From contig NZ_VDQT01000001.1 in assembly GCF_007667275.1 (NCBI RefSeq), forward strand, positions 1,131,600 through 1,195,599: a stretch of DNA of 64,000 nucleotides, read 5' to 3'. Made by a program: the position numbers and the translations under genes. This document shows, in pieces, positions 1-7,812 of the stretch (its first letter is position 1; every line of letters begins with the position of its first letter). The notes under the pieces are model-generated. The model saw only the letters and a program-made list of their open reading frames with translations. It searched no databases and was not told the DNA's origin. The stretch comes from Stenotrophomonas rhizophila. Its GTDB lineage: Bacteria; Pseudomonadota; Gammaproteobacteria; Xanthomonadales; Xanthomonadaceae.

Positions 1-230
1 CCGCGCCCGACCCGCATCACCGACGCGGCGGGTCCGCGCCCGACCCGCATCACCGACGCGGCGGGTCCGCGCCCGACCCGGATCACCGACGCAGCGGGTC
101 CGCGCCCGACCCGTATCACCCACACGGCGGGTCCGCGCCCGACCCGGATCACCGACGCGGCGGATCCGCGCCCGACCCGCATCACCGACGCGGCGGGTCC
201 GCGCCCGACCCGCATCACCGACGCGGCGGG
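1..230. repeat. Seven tandem 33-bp hairpin-forming repeats
   Basis: Seven near-identical 33-bp units run head to tail from the window edge, starting at 1, 34, 67, 100, 133, 166 and 199, with only a few substitutions in units 3 to 5. Each junction carries an inverted repeat, GCGGGTC and GACCCGC around a 7-nt loop, so the array could fold into a string of hairpins. The period is a multiple of three, so one plus frame stays open and would encode an 11-residue repeat ending at TGA 268-270. The palindromes and the GTAG element at 241 suggest intergenic DNA. The array may continue to the left. Confidence 0.85.
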
Positions 231-240
231 CATGGCGCCG

Positions 241-265
241 GTAGGGTCGGTTCCCAAACGACTGC
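241..265 (+). repeat. GTAG-type dispersed element (GTAGGGTCGG class)
   Basis: Starts GTAGGGTCGG and ends CGACTGC, giving an imperfect stem. A close relative lies at 21278-21302, which marks it as a dispersed intergenic family and not a gene part. Confidence 0.6.
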
Positions 266-320
266 ACTGAACTCGTCTACGTGCGACGAACGCATGACGT
301 TTCCCCGAGGCTAACGCTGT

Positions 321-779
321 CTACCGCGCTGCCGGCCTGGGAGCGTCGGCACGGACGGCAAGCATCGCGTCCACCTTGCGGCCGTCTTCCAAACTCAAAC
401 GCAACGGCACCTGCCCGCCCTTCGCAAGCGGCACTTCCGGCTGCATCAACATCAGGTGCAGGCCGCCGGGCTTCAACGCTACACTCGATCCCGGCGCGAT
501 CGGCAGCCGCTCCACCGCACGCATGCGACTGACGCCGTCGACCAGCGTGGTTTCGTGCAGCGACACATCGCCGAACGCCTTGCTGCCCGCAGCCACCACC
601 GCCACCGGCGCCTTGCAGCCGTTGTGGATCACGCCGTACCCGGCCGCCATGGGTGCACTGCCCGGCGGCAACCGCACCCAGCCCTCGCGCACCGTCACAC
701 ACGACGCCTCCGCCGCTGTGGCCGATGCTGCGGCCGCACACATCGCCAACAATACGCACACGAATGGTTTGGTTATCAT
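321..779 (-). CDS. Periplasmic copper chaperone, PCu(A)C family
   Basis: This 152-residue protein matches the PCu(A)C (DUF461) family, which binds Cu(I) in the periplasm and passes copper to the CuA site of cytochrome oxidase. Residues 1-23 form a signal peptide. The family metal motif H-x10-M-x21-H-x-M is exact: His75, Met86, His108, Met110. The start at 779 is chosen because it begins the signal peptide; the frame stays open further upstream into the divergent gene but that extension has no family character. The usual SCO-type or cytochrome oxidase partners are not in the window. The gene is divergent from the isomerase gene at 814, with only 34 bp between the starts. Confidence 0.9.
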   Translation of the reverse strand: MITKPFVCVLLAMCAAAASATAAEASCVTVREGWVRLPPGSAPMAAGYGVIHNGCKAPVAVVAAGSKAFGDVSLHETTLVDGVSRMRAVERLPIAPGSSVALKPGGLHLMLMQPEVPLAKGGQVPLRLSLEDGRKVDAMLAVRADAPRPAAR

Positions 780-813
780 CGCCTCAGTTCCCTGCCCGCA
801 ACGAGACCGCAGC

Positions 814-1593
814 ATGACGACGCTTATCGAGGTGATCAACCATGGCCCCATCCGCGAGCTGCGGCTGGCCCGCCCGCCGGTCAATGCGCTGGACACCGAG
901 CTGTGCCGTCAGCTGATCCACGAGGTGGAGCTGGCCATGGCCGAGGACGCGCACGGGATCATCCTCTCTGGCAGCGAACGCATCTTCACCGGCGGCATGG
1001 ACGTGCCGCACCTTCTGTCGCACGGCGAGGACAAGCACAAGCTGCTGGACAGCTGGAACGCGTTCTTCGGCGCGGTGCGCACCATCGCGCAGAGCCGCAT
1101 TCCGGTGGTGGCCGCGCTGACCGGGCACGCCCCGGCCGGTGGCTGCGTGTTGGCGCTGTGCTGCGATTACCGGGTGATGGCGCGCAGCGTGGATCCGGCC
1201 AAGCCGTATGGGATCGGGTTGAACGAGGTGCAGGTAGGGCTGGTGGCGCCGGAGGGCATCCAGCGCCTGCTGCGCCGCGTGGTCGGTCCGCACCGGGCCA
1301 GCGTGCTGCTGACCACCGGCGCGCTGGTGCCGGCCGAGCAGGCGCTGCAGATCGGGTTGGTGGACGAGCTGGCCGACGGCGACCAGGTGGTGCCGCGGGC
1401 GTTGGCCTGGCTGCAGCGGCTGCTGGCGCAGCCGCGCCAGCCGATGCTGCTGACCCGCGCTACCGCCCGTATGGACCTGCATGAGGCGCTGGACCCGGAG
1501 CTGATCCAGCTGCACCGGTTCGTCGAGGCCTGGTTCGCGCCGGATGCGCAGAATGCCCTGCACGCGTTGGCGACGCGGCTGGGGAAGGGGTGA
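814..1593 (+). CDS. Enoyl-CoA hydratase/isomerase family, resembles delta3,delta2-enoyl-CoA isomerase
   Basis: A 259-residue crotonase-fold protein. The oxyanion-hole segments are visible as FTGGMD (about 58-63) and PAGGC (about 109-113). The block IGLNEVQVGLVAPEG followed by ALQIGLVDEL closely resembles animal and bacterial ECI-type delta3,delta2-enoyl-CoA isomerases, where the glutamate of NE is the general base that shifts the double bond in beta-oxidation of unsaturated acyl chains. The hydratase-type second glutamate is not evident. Start ATG 814 was preferred over a far upstream frame extension that overlaps the divergent copper chaperone. Isomerase is an inference from this motif pattern; the crotonase fold is firm. 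Confidence 0.85.
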   Translation: MTTLIEVINHGPIRELRLARPPVNALDTELCRQLIHEVELAMAEDAHGIILSGSERIFTGGMDVPHLLSHGEDKHKLLDSWNAFFGAVRTIAQSRIPVVAALTGHAPAGGCVLALCCDYRVMARSVDPAKPYGIGLNEVQVGLVAPEGIQRLLRRVVGPHRASVLLTTGALVPAEQALQIGLVDELADGDQVVPRALAWLQRLLAQPRQPMLLTRATARMDLHEALDPELIQLHRFVEAWFAPDAQNALHALATRLGKG

Positions 1594-1615
1594 AAGCCCG
1601 GCGCCGGGCGCCGCC

Positions 1616-1742
1616 GCACGACCAACGGTCGTGCGCTACCCCGGTCGAACGACCAACGGTCGTGCGTCACCCCGGCCTGACGGCCTACGGTCGTGCGTCA
1701 CCCCGGTCGAACGGCCTACGGTCGTGCGTCACCCCGGTAGGT
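1616..1742. repeat. Four 31-bp tandem palindromic repeats
   Basis: Four units of 31 bp begin near 1619, 1650, 1681 and 1712. The first two carry the stem CGACC-AAC-GGTCG; units 3 and 4 carry GGCCTACGGTCG, an imperfect form. All are followed by GTGCG and ACCCCGGT. The array ends in a canonical GTAG palindrome. It fills most of the gap between the isomerase gene and tesB. Confidence 0.8.
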
Positions 1743-1761
1743 GCCGACCGTTGGTCGGCAC
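1737..1761 (+). repeat. SMAG-like GTAG palindrome
   Basis: GTAG followed by the perfect stem GTGCCGACC-GTT-GGTCGGCAC. Its right arm overlaps the likely -35 region of the tesB promoter. Confidence 0.85.
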
Positions 1762-1777
1762 ACCGCCCGGCTATAAT
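1751..1777 (+). promoter_or_regulatory. Candidate sigma70 promoter of tesB
   Basis: A perfect -10 hexamer TATAAT lies at 1772-1777. The best -35 is TTGGTC at 1751-1756 with a short 15-bp spacer, and it sits inside the right half of the GTAG palindrome. A start near 1784 would give a leader of about 22 nt before the TTG start codon. Confidence 0.5.
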
Positions 1778-1806
1778 CGGCGCCTGCTCCCTATTGGCCC
1801 CGTCCC

Positions 1807-2715
1807 TTGAACGACACGCACGAACCCGTCGTTTCCGAGCTGATCGACCTGCTCACGCTCGAGCGCCTGGAAGACAACCTGTTCCGCGGCCAGAGCCGCG
1901 ACATCGGCACCAAGTACGTTTTTGGTGGACAGGTCCTGGGCCAGGCATTGTCGGCGGCGCAGGCCACGGTGGACAACGGTCGCCACGTGCATTCGCTGCA
2001 CGCCTACTTCCTGCGCGCGGGCAACATCGACCACCCCATCGTCTACGACGTGGACCGCACCCGCGACGGTGGCAGTTTCTCGGTGCGCCGGGTCACCGCG
2101 ATCCAGCACGGCAAGGTGATCTTCTTCTGCGCGGCCTCGTTCCAGCAGGCCGAGAGCGGCGCCGAGCACCAGCACAAGATGCCCGAAGTACCGCAGCCGG
2201 AAGACATCGAACCGAATCGCCCGCTGCCGCCGGAAGTGCTTGAGCGCCTGCCGATCAAGGTGCAGCGCTGGCTGTCGCGCGGCGGTCCGTTCGAGTTTCG
2301 CCACGTCTATCCGCGCGATGAGCTGCACCCGCCCAAGCGCCCGCCCTACCACCAGGTGTGGCTGCGCCTGAATGAAACGGTGGGCGATGCGCCCGAACTG
2401 CACCAGGCGCTGCTGGCCTATGCGTCGGACTTCCATCTGCTCGGCACCGCAACCTTCCCGCACGGCATCAGCTATTACCAGCCGCACGTGCAGATGGCCT
2501 CGCTGGACCATGCGATCTGGTTCCATCGCCCGTTCCGCGCCGACGACTGGCTGCTGTATTCGCTGGACAGCCCCAGCGCGCAGGATTCGCGCGGGCTGGC
2601 GCGCGGCCAGTTCTTCACCCGCAACGGCATCCTCGTTGCCAGCACCGCGCAGGAAGGATTGATCCGCGTGGTGGATGACAGTGCCGCGGCCGCCGCCGTA
2701 CCGGCCAAGGAATAA
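1807..2715 (+). CDS. tesB: Acyl-CoA thioesterase II (TesB)
   Basis: A 302-residue protein, close to the usual TesB length of about 285-290. It hydrolyses acyl-CoA to free fatty acid and CoA in the cytoplasm. The double hot-dog layout is visible: N-terminal GGQVLGQAL (about 39-47) and LHAYFLRAG (about 64-72), then the second hot-dog half with SLDHAIWFHRPFRADDWLLY and the C-terminal RGLARGQFFTRNG. The start is TTG at 1807; no in-frame ATG precedes the conserved region. The next gene begins 6 bp after the stop, so the two are probably co-transcribed. The nearby enoyl-CoA isomerase also acts on acyl-CoA, but repeat DNA separates them. Confidence 0.93.
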   Translation: MNDTHEPVVSELIDLLTLERLEDNLFRGQSRDIGTKYVFGGQVLGQALSAAQATVDNGRHVHSLHAYFLRAGNIDHPIVYDVDRTRDGGSFSVRRVTAIQHGKVIFFCAASFQQAESGAEHQHKMPEVPQPEDIEPNRPLPPEVLERLPIKVQRWLSRGGPFEFRHVYPRDELHPPKRPPYHQVWLRLNETVGDAPELHQALLAYASDFHLLGTATFPHGISYYQPHVQMASLDHAIWFHRPFRADDWLLYSLDSPSAQDSRGLARGQFFTRNGILVASTAQEGLIRVVDDSAAAAAVPAKE

Positions 2716-2721
2716 TTCGAT

Positions 2722-3237
2722 ATGCGCCAGATCTTCACCAGCCAGCGCGTGGAAACCGTGGAAGGCGTGGCCCAGCTGCTGCGCGATGCCGGCATCGAGG
2801 TGCGCATCACCAACGGCCGTTCGTACCACAGCAAGCGCGGCAGCCAGTTCAGTTACCTGGACACCAGCAAGGCCAGCACCCACCCGACCCTGTGGGTGGT
2901 GCATGCCAACGACCAGCCGCGCGCGCGCGAAATCCTGCGCGACGCCCGCCTGCTGGAAACCACCCGCCGCGACCATCCCACCGCCGAATTCGCCTTCCGC
3001 GACCAGGTCGACGACGTGGCCCCGCGCCGCAACTGGGCCTGGCGCATCCGCATCGGCCTGCTGCTGGTCATCGCCGCGGTCGCCATGGTGGTGATGATGC
3101 GCCACCGCAGCGCCCCGACGGCTGCGCCGGTGCCGACGCAACAGGCACAGCCCCAGGCCCCGGCAGCCGAACCGGCGCCTGCGCAGGAAGAAGAAGAGGT
3201 CCGGGTTCGGATCACACCTCCCACCCAACAACCGTGA
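2722..3237 (+). CDS. DUF2007-like N-domain, membrane-anchored protein ('pathogenicity-like' in xanthomonads)
   Basis: A 171-residue protein. Residues 1-85 resemble the DUF2007 / putative signal-transducing fold (MRQIF..., LLRDAGIEV, TLWVVHANDQPRAREIL). One transmembrane helix follows at about 113-131 (IGLLLVIAAVAMVVMM), then a Pro/Ala/Gln-rich tail that ends in an acidic EEEEE stretch. No catalytic motif is visible. It lies 6 bp after tesB and is likely in the same transcript. Similar xanthomonad proteins carry the label pathogenicity-like without a known function, and I cannot assign one. Confidence 0.75.
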   Translation: MRQIFTSQRVETVEGVAQLLRDAGIEVRITNGRSYHSKRGSQFSYLDTSKASTHPTLWVVHANDQPRAREILRDARLLETTRRDHPTAEFAFRDQVDDVAPRRNWAWRIRIGLLLVIAAVAMVVMMRHRSAPTAAPVPTQQAQPQAPAAEPAPAQEEEEVRVRITPPTQQP

Positions 3238-3245
3238 GCCGACAC

Positions 3246-3299
3246 GACGTATCCGGATCTCCCTGCGCCCGTATCTGACGTATCCGGATCTCCATGCGC
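3246..3299. repeat. Two 23-bp direct repeats, 31-bp period
   Basis: Copies at 3246-3268 and 3277-3299 differ at one base. Each contains the palindrome ATCCGGAT. They lie between the DUF2007-like gene and the sigma-factor gene. Confidence 0.7.
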
Positions 3300-3311
3300 A
3301 CGTAAAAATCC

Positions 3312-3334
3312 GTAGTGCCGACTGTTAGTCGGCA
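3312..3334 (+). repeat. SMAG-like GTAG palindrome
   Basis: GTAG followed by the stem TGCCGACT-GTT-AGTCGGCA. Confidence 0.8.
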
Positions 3335-3485
3335 ACCGCGCGCCAGCGCGGCCCAAACGTCCGAAGACCGGCCGGCACCCTGCCGATCGCGTTTCCGGGG
3401 TTCAATCGATCCGAAGACGTCCGCAAGGCGGTCACATTCCCCGCTCCATCCCGTCATGATGTCACCACCCACCGGGACCGACGCC

Positions 3486-4697
3486 ATGACCACGCTGCTG
3501 CTCGACACGCTGGACCGCGACCTGCCTGCCGCCGCTGGCGGCTGCCAGCAGTCGTACGGCCGGATCGTGCAGGCCTGCCAGAACACGGTGACCGCCATCG
3601 CGCTGGCGATCACGCGCGACGTGCAGGCCAGCGAGGACATCGCCCAGGAAGCCTTCATCAAGGCCTGGCAGCAGCTCAACCAGCTCAACAGCCCGGCCAG
3701 CTTCCTGCCCTGGCTGCGCCAGATCACCCGCAACCTGGCCCGCGACTGGCTGCGCGCCAACCGCGGTCGCCCGCTGTCGGGCGAGGCCGCCGAGATCGCG
3801 ATCAGCATGGCGGCAGACCCCGGCCCGAGCGCGCCCGATTACCTGCAGCGGGTGGAAGAAGAACTGGCCGCCGAAGAGATCATCTCGGCGCTGCCCGAAG
3901 ACAGCCGCGAGACCCTGCTGCTGTATTACCGCGAAGGCCAGCGTTCGCAGCAGGTGGCCGATCTGCTCGGGCTGAGCGATGCCGCGGTACGCAAGCGCCT
4001 GTCACGCGCGCGGGCCAGCGTGCGCGAGGAAATGCTGCGCCGGTTCGGCGAGTTCGCCCGCGGCAGTGCGCCGAGTGCGGCGTTTGCCACCACCGTGGTG
4101 TCGATGGTGATGGTGGCCGCGCCCGGCACCGCGAGTGCGGCGATCCTCTTCGGCACCAGCGTGGGTGTCGGTGGCGGCAAGCTCGGGCTGGGCGGCGCCA
4201 GCGTGTCCGGTGGCGCGGCGATGGGGTCGCTGGGCGCTGCCGCCAGCCAGACCCCCCTCGTCGGCCCGGGCATGGGCTGGAGCGTGGTGGTTGGCGCGAT
4301 GGTGGGCGGTGTCCTCGGCAGCTACCTCGCCGGTCGCTACCTGCTCTGCTATACCGAAACGCCGACCGAGCGCGCGGCGGTGATGCGCTTCGTGCACTAC
4401 AGCACCCTCACCGCGATGGCGTGCTGCATGACCGTGCTGCTGCTGACCCTGCTGCACGCGCCCCCGTACTGGGGACTGATTGCAATGGTGGTGGGCACCG
4501 GCCTGGTGAACTATCAGTTGATGGTGCCGCTGGAGCGGATCATGGCCCCAATGATCGCGCGCGATGCGGCGCGGAAGGGGCGCGCTGGACCGAGCTGGGT
4601 GTACCAGTCGACGTATGGACGGCCCGCATTGCTGGTGACCAACCTGGTGGTGATCGGGATGGTGCTGGCGATGGCGCGCACGCACGGGGTGCTTTGA
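3486..4697 (+). CDS. ECF-type sigma-70 factor fused to a polytopic membrane domain
   Basis: A 403-residue protein. Residues about 25-95 form sigma region 2 (ASEDIAQEAFIKAWQQL, then SFLPWLRQITRNLARD). Residues about 120-185 form region 4 with the helix-turn-helix QQVADLLGLSDAAVRKRLSRARA. A normal ECF factor ends near here. This one continues for some 200 residues with a Gly/Ala/Ser-rich stretch and about four to five hydrophobic helices (for example VVVGAMVGGVLGSYLAG, TAMACCMTVLLLTLL, LLVTNLVVIGMVLAMA). No anti-sigma gene is adjacent, so the attached domain may hold the sigma factor at the membrane. The start at ATG 3486 is the likeliest; ATG codons slightly upstream in the same frame are possible. 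Confidence 0.82.
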   Translation: MTTLLLDTLDRDLPAAAGGCQQSYGRIVQACQNTVTAIALAITRDVQASEDIAQEAFIKAWQQLNQLNSPASFLPWLRQITRNLARDWLRANRGRPLSGEAAEIAISMAADPGPSAPDYLQRVEEELAAEEIISALPEDSRETLLLYYREGQRSQQVADLLGLSDAAVRKRLSRARASVREEMLRRFGEFARGSAPSAAFATTVVSMVMVAAPGTASAAILFGTSVGVGGGKLGLGGASVSGGAAMGSLGAAASQTPLVGPGMGWSVVVGAMVGGVLGSYLAGRYLLCYTETPTERAAVMRFVHYSTLTAMACCMTVLLLTLLHAPPYWGLIAMVVGTGLVNYQLMVPLERIMAPMIARDAARKGRAGPSWVYQSTYGRPALLVTNLVVIGMVLAMARTHGVL

Positions 4698-4706
4698 GGG
4701 ATGACG

Positions 4707-4732
4707 AAAAAGCGCCGGGCAGAGCCCGGCGC
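4707..4732 (-). terminator. Intrinsic terminator of the EF-hand gene
   Basis: Stem GCGCCGGGC-AGA-GCCCGGCGC (4712-4732, 9 bp). Read on the minus strand it is followed by five T residues (4711-4707). It lies 54 bp past the stop of the EF-hand gene, and its tail reaches close to the convergent sigma-factor gene. Confidence 0.75.
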
Positions 4733-4764
4733 GATGTTGGTTGATCAAGCGTTTGCGTGGTTGA

Positions 4765-4784
4765 CGGGCAGAGCCCGGCACTAC
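4765..4784 (-). repeat. Short GTAG palindrome, minus orientation
   Basis: Stem CGGGC-AGA-GCCCG followed by CTAC at 4781-4784, one base past the stop codon of the EF-hand gene. Confidence 0.6.
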
Positions 4785-4785
4785 G

Positions 4786-5352
4786 TCAGCGCGGCTTCTG
4801 CGGCATCGGCGGCTTGGCGCCACGCGGGCCACCGAACGGGCCCTTCGCCGCATCGAACTCGACCTTGCTCAGCTGGCCGTCCTTGTTGGTGTCGGCGGCG
4901 GCGAACCAGGCGTCACGGTGCTGCTTCATGCCCAGCTCGCGGTCGGTCTTGTCCAGGTAACCGTCCTTGTTGACGTCCATCTGGTCGAATCGGGCCGCCA
5001 GGCGCGGGTCGGCCTTGGCTTCGTCACGGCTGATCCGGCCGTCCTTGTTCGCGTCCAGCTTCTCCAGGCGCTCATGCCCACCCGGGCCACGACCGTGGTG
5101 CTTGCCGTGCCAGCGTGGCAGTTCCTCGCGGGACAGCTTGCCGTCCTTGTTGGTGTCCAGGCTGTCGAACTTCTCGGCCAGGCGCGGCGCCTTGGCGGCT
5201 TCGGTACGGTCGACGAAACCATCGCCGTTGGTGTCCAGCGTCGCGCGGGCCGGCTTGGCGGGCGTGGCCGGGGTATCGGCGGCCGCCGCCAGGCCGGCAG
5301 CGCCGGTGGTCATCAGCAGGGCCAGCAGCAGAAGGGGTTTGCGGTTGCGCAT
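4786..5352 (-). CDS. Secreted or periplasmic EF-hand calcium-binding protein
   Basis: A 188-residue protein with a signal peptide at residues 1-25 ([18 protein letters not shown]). Five EF-hand loops of the DxNxDG type follow: [36 protein letters not shown] and [10 protein letters not shown] His/Gly-rich link ([13 protein letters not shown]) separates loops 2 and 3, and the C-terminus is Pro/Gly/Lys-rich. The family binds Ca2+ outside the cytoplasm; what it signals to or buffers is unknown. It is transcribed alone and ends in a clear terminator. The next gene upstream is divergent. Confidence 0.9.
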   Translation of the reverse strand: MRNRKPLLLLALLMTTGAAGLAAAADTPATPAKPARATLDTNGDGFVDRTEAAKAPRLAEKFDSLDTNKDGKLSREELPRWHGKHHGRGPGGHERLEKLDANKDGRISRDEAKADPRLAARFDQMDVNKDGYLDKTDRELGMKQHRDAWFAAADTNKDGQLSKVEFDAAKGPFGGPRGAKPPMPQKPR

Positions 5353-5433
5353 GGGTCACTCCGGGTGTTTGGGGGAATCCGCGTGCGGTGCGTTGGCACC
5401 CACGGGAGAGAAAACGCCCGGGCGTGGCCGGCG

Positions 5434-5461
5434 TTGACAGCGCGCCCGGCTGCGTTAATCC
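5434..5461 (+). promoter_or_regulatory. Candidate promoter upstream of bpt
   Basis: A perfect -35 TTGACA at 5434-5439 with a weak -10 TAATCC at 5456-5461 and a 16-bp spacer. TATGCT at 5497-5502 is a second possible -10 that would give a leaderless bpt mRNA. Confidence 0.4.
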
Positions 5462-5508
5462 GGCAGACAGTCGCGGCGCCTGCGACGCCCCGGCGCTATG
5501 CTGTGGGC

Positions 5509-6264
5509 ATGGCGATCCACACCGACCGCGACGACGAGCTGCGCCTGTTCCAGACCGGGGACCACCCCTGCGGCTACTGGCCGGAACGGGCTGCGCGCGA
5601 CCTGGTGCTGGACCCGCACGACCAGCGCCTGGGCACGCTCTACCCCATGGCGCTGAGCTGGGGCTTCCGCCGTTCCGGCGACCTGGTCTATCGCCCGCAC
5701 TGCGCCAACTGCCACGCCTGCGTGTCGGTGCGCGTGCCGGTGGCACGCTTCGCCCCGGACCGCAGCCAGCGGCGCTGCCTGGCGCGCAACGACGACCTGG
5801 AAGTCCGCATCGTCGCCGCCGAACAGACCGACGAGCAGTTCGCCCTGTACCACCGCTACCTGACCCACCGCCACGCCCAGGGCGGCATGGACGAACACGG
5901 TCCGCATGAATTCGACCAGTTCCTGATCGGGCAGTGGTCGCAGGGCCGCTTCCTGGAGATCCGCGGCCCGGCCGTGGACGGCCACCGTGGCCCGCTGCTG
6001 GCGGTGGCGGTCACCGACGTCACCCCCACCGGGCTGTCGGCGGTCTATACCTTCTTCGACCCCGAACACGCCCATCGCGGGCTGGGCACCTTCGCCATCC
6101 TGCAGCAGATCGCCTGGGCGCGGCGCGAGCAGCTGCCGCACCTGTACCTGGGCTACTGGATCCGCAACCACCGCAAGATGGACTACAAGCGCCGCTTCCG
6201 CCCGCTGGAGGCCTACGACGGCCGCCGCTGGCACGAGTTCGACGACGCCCGCGACGGCATTTGA
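5509..6264 (+). CDS. bpt: Aspartate/glutamate leucyltransferase Bpt
   Basis: A 251-residue member of the bacterial arginyltransferase-like family. It transfers Leu from Leu-tRNA to N-terminal Asp or Glu and so feeds the N-degron pathway through ClpS/ClpAP. The N-terminal ATE domain shows DHPCGYWP (about 18-25) and the Cys-rich [15 protein letters not shown] (about 64-78). The C-terminal acyltransferase-like domain shows [34 protein letters not shown] and a FRPLE segment, all hallmarks of this family. Start ATG 5509 is preferred because the family motif begins soon after; the frame extends upstream only into unrelated residues. Confidence 0.95.
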   Translation: MAIHTDRDDELRLFQTGDHPCGYWPERAARDLVLDPHDQRLGTLYPMALSWGFRRSGDLVYRPHCANCHACVSVRVPVARFAPDRSQRRCLARNDDLEVRIVAAEQTDEQFALYHRYLTHRHAQGGMDEHGPHEFDQFLIGQWSQGRFLEIRGPAVDGHRGPLLAVAVTDVTPTGLSAVYTFFDPEHAHRGLGTFAILQQIAWARREQLPHLYLGYWIRNHRKMDYKRRFRPLEAYDGRRWHEFDDARDGI

Positions 6265-6301
6265 CCCGCCATTGCAACGCGCGCTTGTGCAGAATAGCGG
6301 G

Positions 6302-7507
6302 ATGAAAGCCCATCCCCTGATCCTTGCCCTGGCCCTGCTCTGCGGCGCCTGCGCCCACTCCCCGACCCAGACCGCCGCCATGCCGGATGCCACCGCCGCA
6401 CCGTTGCGGATCGCCACCTACAACACCTCGCTGTACAGCGATGAGACCGGCGGCCTTATCGCCGAGCTCGAAGGCGACAGCGCCCACGCGCGCAAGATCG
6501 CCGCCGTGCTGCAGCGGGTGCGCCCGGACCTGGTGCTGCTCAACGAATTCGACTTCGACGACGCCCACCGCGCCGCCGACCTGTTCCAGCAGCGTTACCT
6601 GGACGTCGCCCAGCCCGGCGGCGGTGAACCGCTGCACTTCGCCTACCGCTACCTGGCCCCGGTCAACACCGGCGTGCAGAGCGGCCTGGACCTGGACAAC
6701 AACGGGCAGATCGGCGGCGACGGCCGCAACCGTGGCAACGACGCCTGGGGCTACGGCCTGCACCCGGGCCAGTACGGCATGCTGGTGCTGTCGCGCTATC
6801 CCATCGATGAAGCCAAGGTGCGCAGCTTCCAGCTGTTGAAGTGGAGCACCCTGCCCGGCGCCCTGCGCCCGATCGACCCGCGTACCGGCACATCCTTCTA
6901 CAACGACCACGTCTGGTCGCAGCTGCGGCTGTCGTCCAAGTCGCATTGGGACGTGCCGGTGCGCACCCCCAACGGCGTGGTCCACGCGCTGGTCTCGCAC
7001 CCCACCCCGCCGGTGTTCGACGGCCCGGAAAAGCGCAACGCCGCGCGCAACCATGACGAACTGCGGCTGTGGCAGGAGTACCTGTCGGCCGGCGACAAGC
7101 CCTGGCTGTGCGACGACCGCGGCCAGTGCGGCGGCCTCGCCCAGGACGCACGCTTCGTCATCCTCGGCGACCTCAACAACGACCCGGTGGACGGCGACGG
7201 TCGCCACGAAGCGATTGTCGAACTGATCGAAAACGCGCGCGTGCTGCGTTACCCGACCCCGCGCAGCGTGGGTGCCGAACAGACCAGCCTGGCCTATGCC
7301 GAAAAGGGCATCGTGCGGAAGGGTGCGCCGTTCCACGCCACCGGCGATTTCGGCCCGAAGTCCGGCACCATGCGCCTGGATTACGTGCTGCCGTCGGTGG
7401 GTTTCGAGTACGTCGGCAGCGGTGTGTTCTGGCCGGCCAATGAAAGCCCGGAGGCGAAGATTGCCGATGGCAGCGACCACCACCTGGTGTGGGTGGACGT
7501 GCGGTAA
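6302..7507 (+). CDS. Endonuclease/exonuclease/phosphatase (EEP) family, exported, possible lipoprotein
   Basis: A 401-residue protein. The N-terminus is an export signal ending LLCGAC, a weak lipobox, so membrane-lipid attachment is possible. The EEP fold is clear: RIATYNTSLY, LLNEFDFDD (metal-binding Glu), a segment with SRYP, VILGDLNNDP (GDxN motif), LDYVLP, and a final SDHHLVWVDV with the catalytic His. Such proteins cleave phosphoester bonds in nucleic acids, lipids or sugar phosphates; the substrate here cannot be told from sequence. It starts 37 bp after bpt on the same strand and may be co-transcribed. Confidence 0.85.
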   Translation: MKAHPLILALALLCGACAHSPTQTAAMPDATAAPLRIATYNTSLYSDETGGLIAELEGDSAHARKIAAVLQRVRPDLVLLNEFDFDDAHRAADLFQQRYLDVAQPGGGEPLHFAYRYLAPVNTGVQSGLDLDNNGQIGGDGRNRGNDAWGYGLHPGQYGMLVLSRYPIDEAKVRSFQLLKWSTLPGALRPIDPRTGTSFYNDHVWSQLRLSSKSHWDVPVRTPNGVVHALVSHPTPPVFDGPEKRNAARNHDELRLWQEYLSAGDKPWLCDDRGQCGGLAQDARFVILGDLNNDPVDGDGRHEAIVELIENARVLRYPTPRSVGAEQTSLAYAEKGIVRKGAPFHATGDFGPKSGTMRLDYVLPSVGFEYVGSGVFWPANESPEAKIADGSDHHLVWVDVR

Positions 7508-7511
7508 GAGC

Positions 7512-7536
7512 GTATCGACCAACGGTCGATACCTAC
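7512..7536 (-). repeat. SMAG-like palindrome, minus orientation
   Basis: Perfect stem GTATCGACC-AAC-GGTCGATAC followed by CTAC (GTAG on the minus strand), 4 bp after the EEP gene. Confidence 0.8.
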
Positions 7537-7669
7537 CGGGGTGATGATTGCAATGCGTTATCGGGTGTTGGGGGGGTGAGGGCGGTCGTCTGGCGACCGA
7601 CCCTACCGAACCAGCCGCGTCGAAGAACGTGCAACGCATGCCCTTCGTTCCGATCCGCGCAATCCATCG

Positions 7670-7784
7670 GGGGCGGCCGGCGGGTAGCCCCCGGAGGGAC
7701 GCTAGAAAACATGGATGTTTTCTAGCAGCCTACAAGGACGTACTTGCGGCGTGTCCCGGAGCGGGGCTGCCCGACGGCCGCCCC
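7670..7784. repeat. Long-stem hairpin element with nested palindrome and CATGGATG core
   Basis: The outer arms, 7670-7691 and 7763-7784, are complementary at 20 of 22 positions. Inside lies a second perfect palindrome of two 12-bp arms (GCTAGAAAACAT at 7701-7712 and its complement at 7715-7726) around GG, so the centre reads CATGGATG. The segment between inner palindrome and right arm holds GGACGTACTTG. It fills most of the 305-bp gap between two convergent genes (7508-7812), in which I see no gene. A related element lies at 41953-42061. Confidence 0.75.
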
Positions 7785-7812
7785 AGCACGTAGAAACAAA
7801 GACGCCAACGCT

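Noticed and set aside
1..230. Tandem repeats as a CRISPR array
   Set aside because: The units are contiguous with no unique spacers, and no cas genes are present.
1..270. Coding region with 11-residue repeats
   Set aside because: The frame is open only because the period is 33; it runs through a GTAG-type element and has no start in the window. Kept only as a possibility in the findings.
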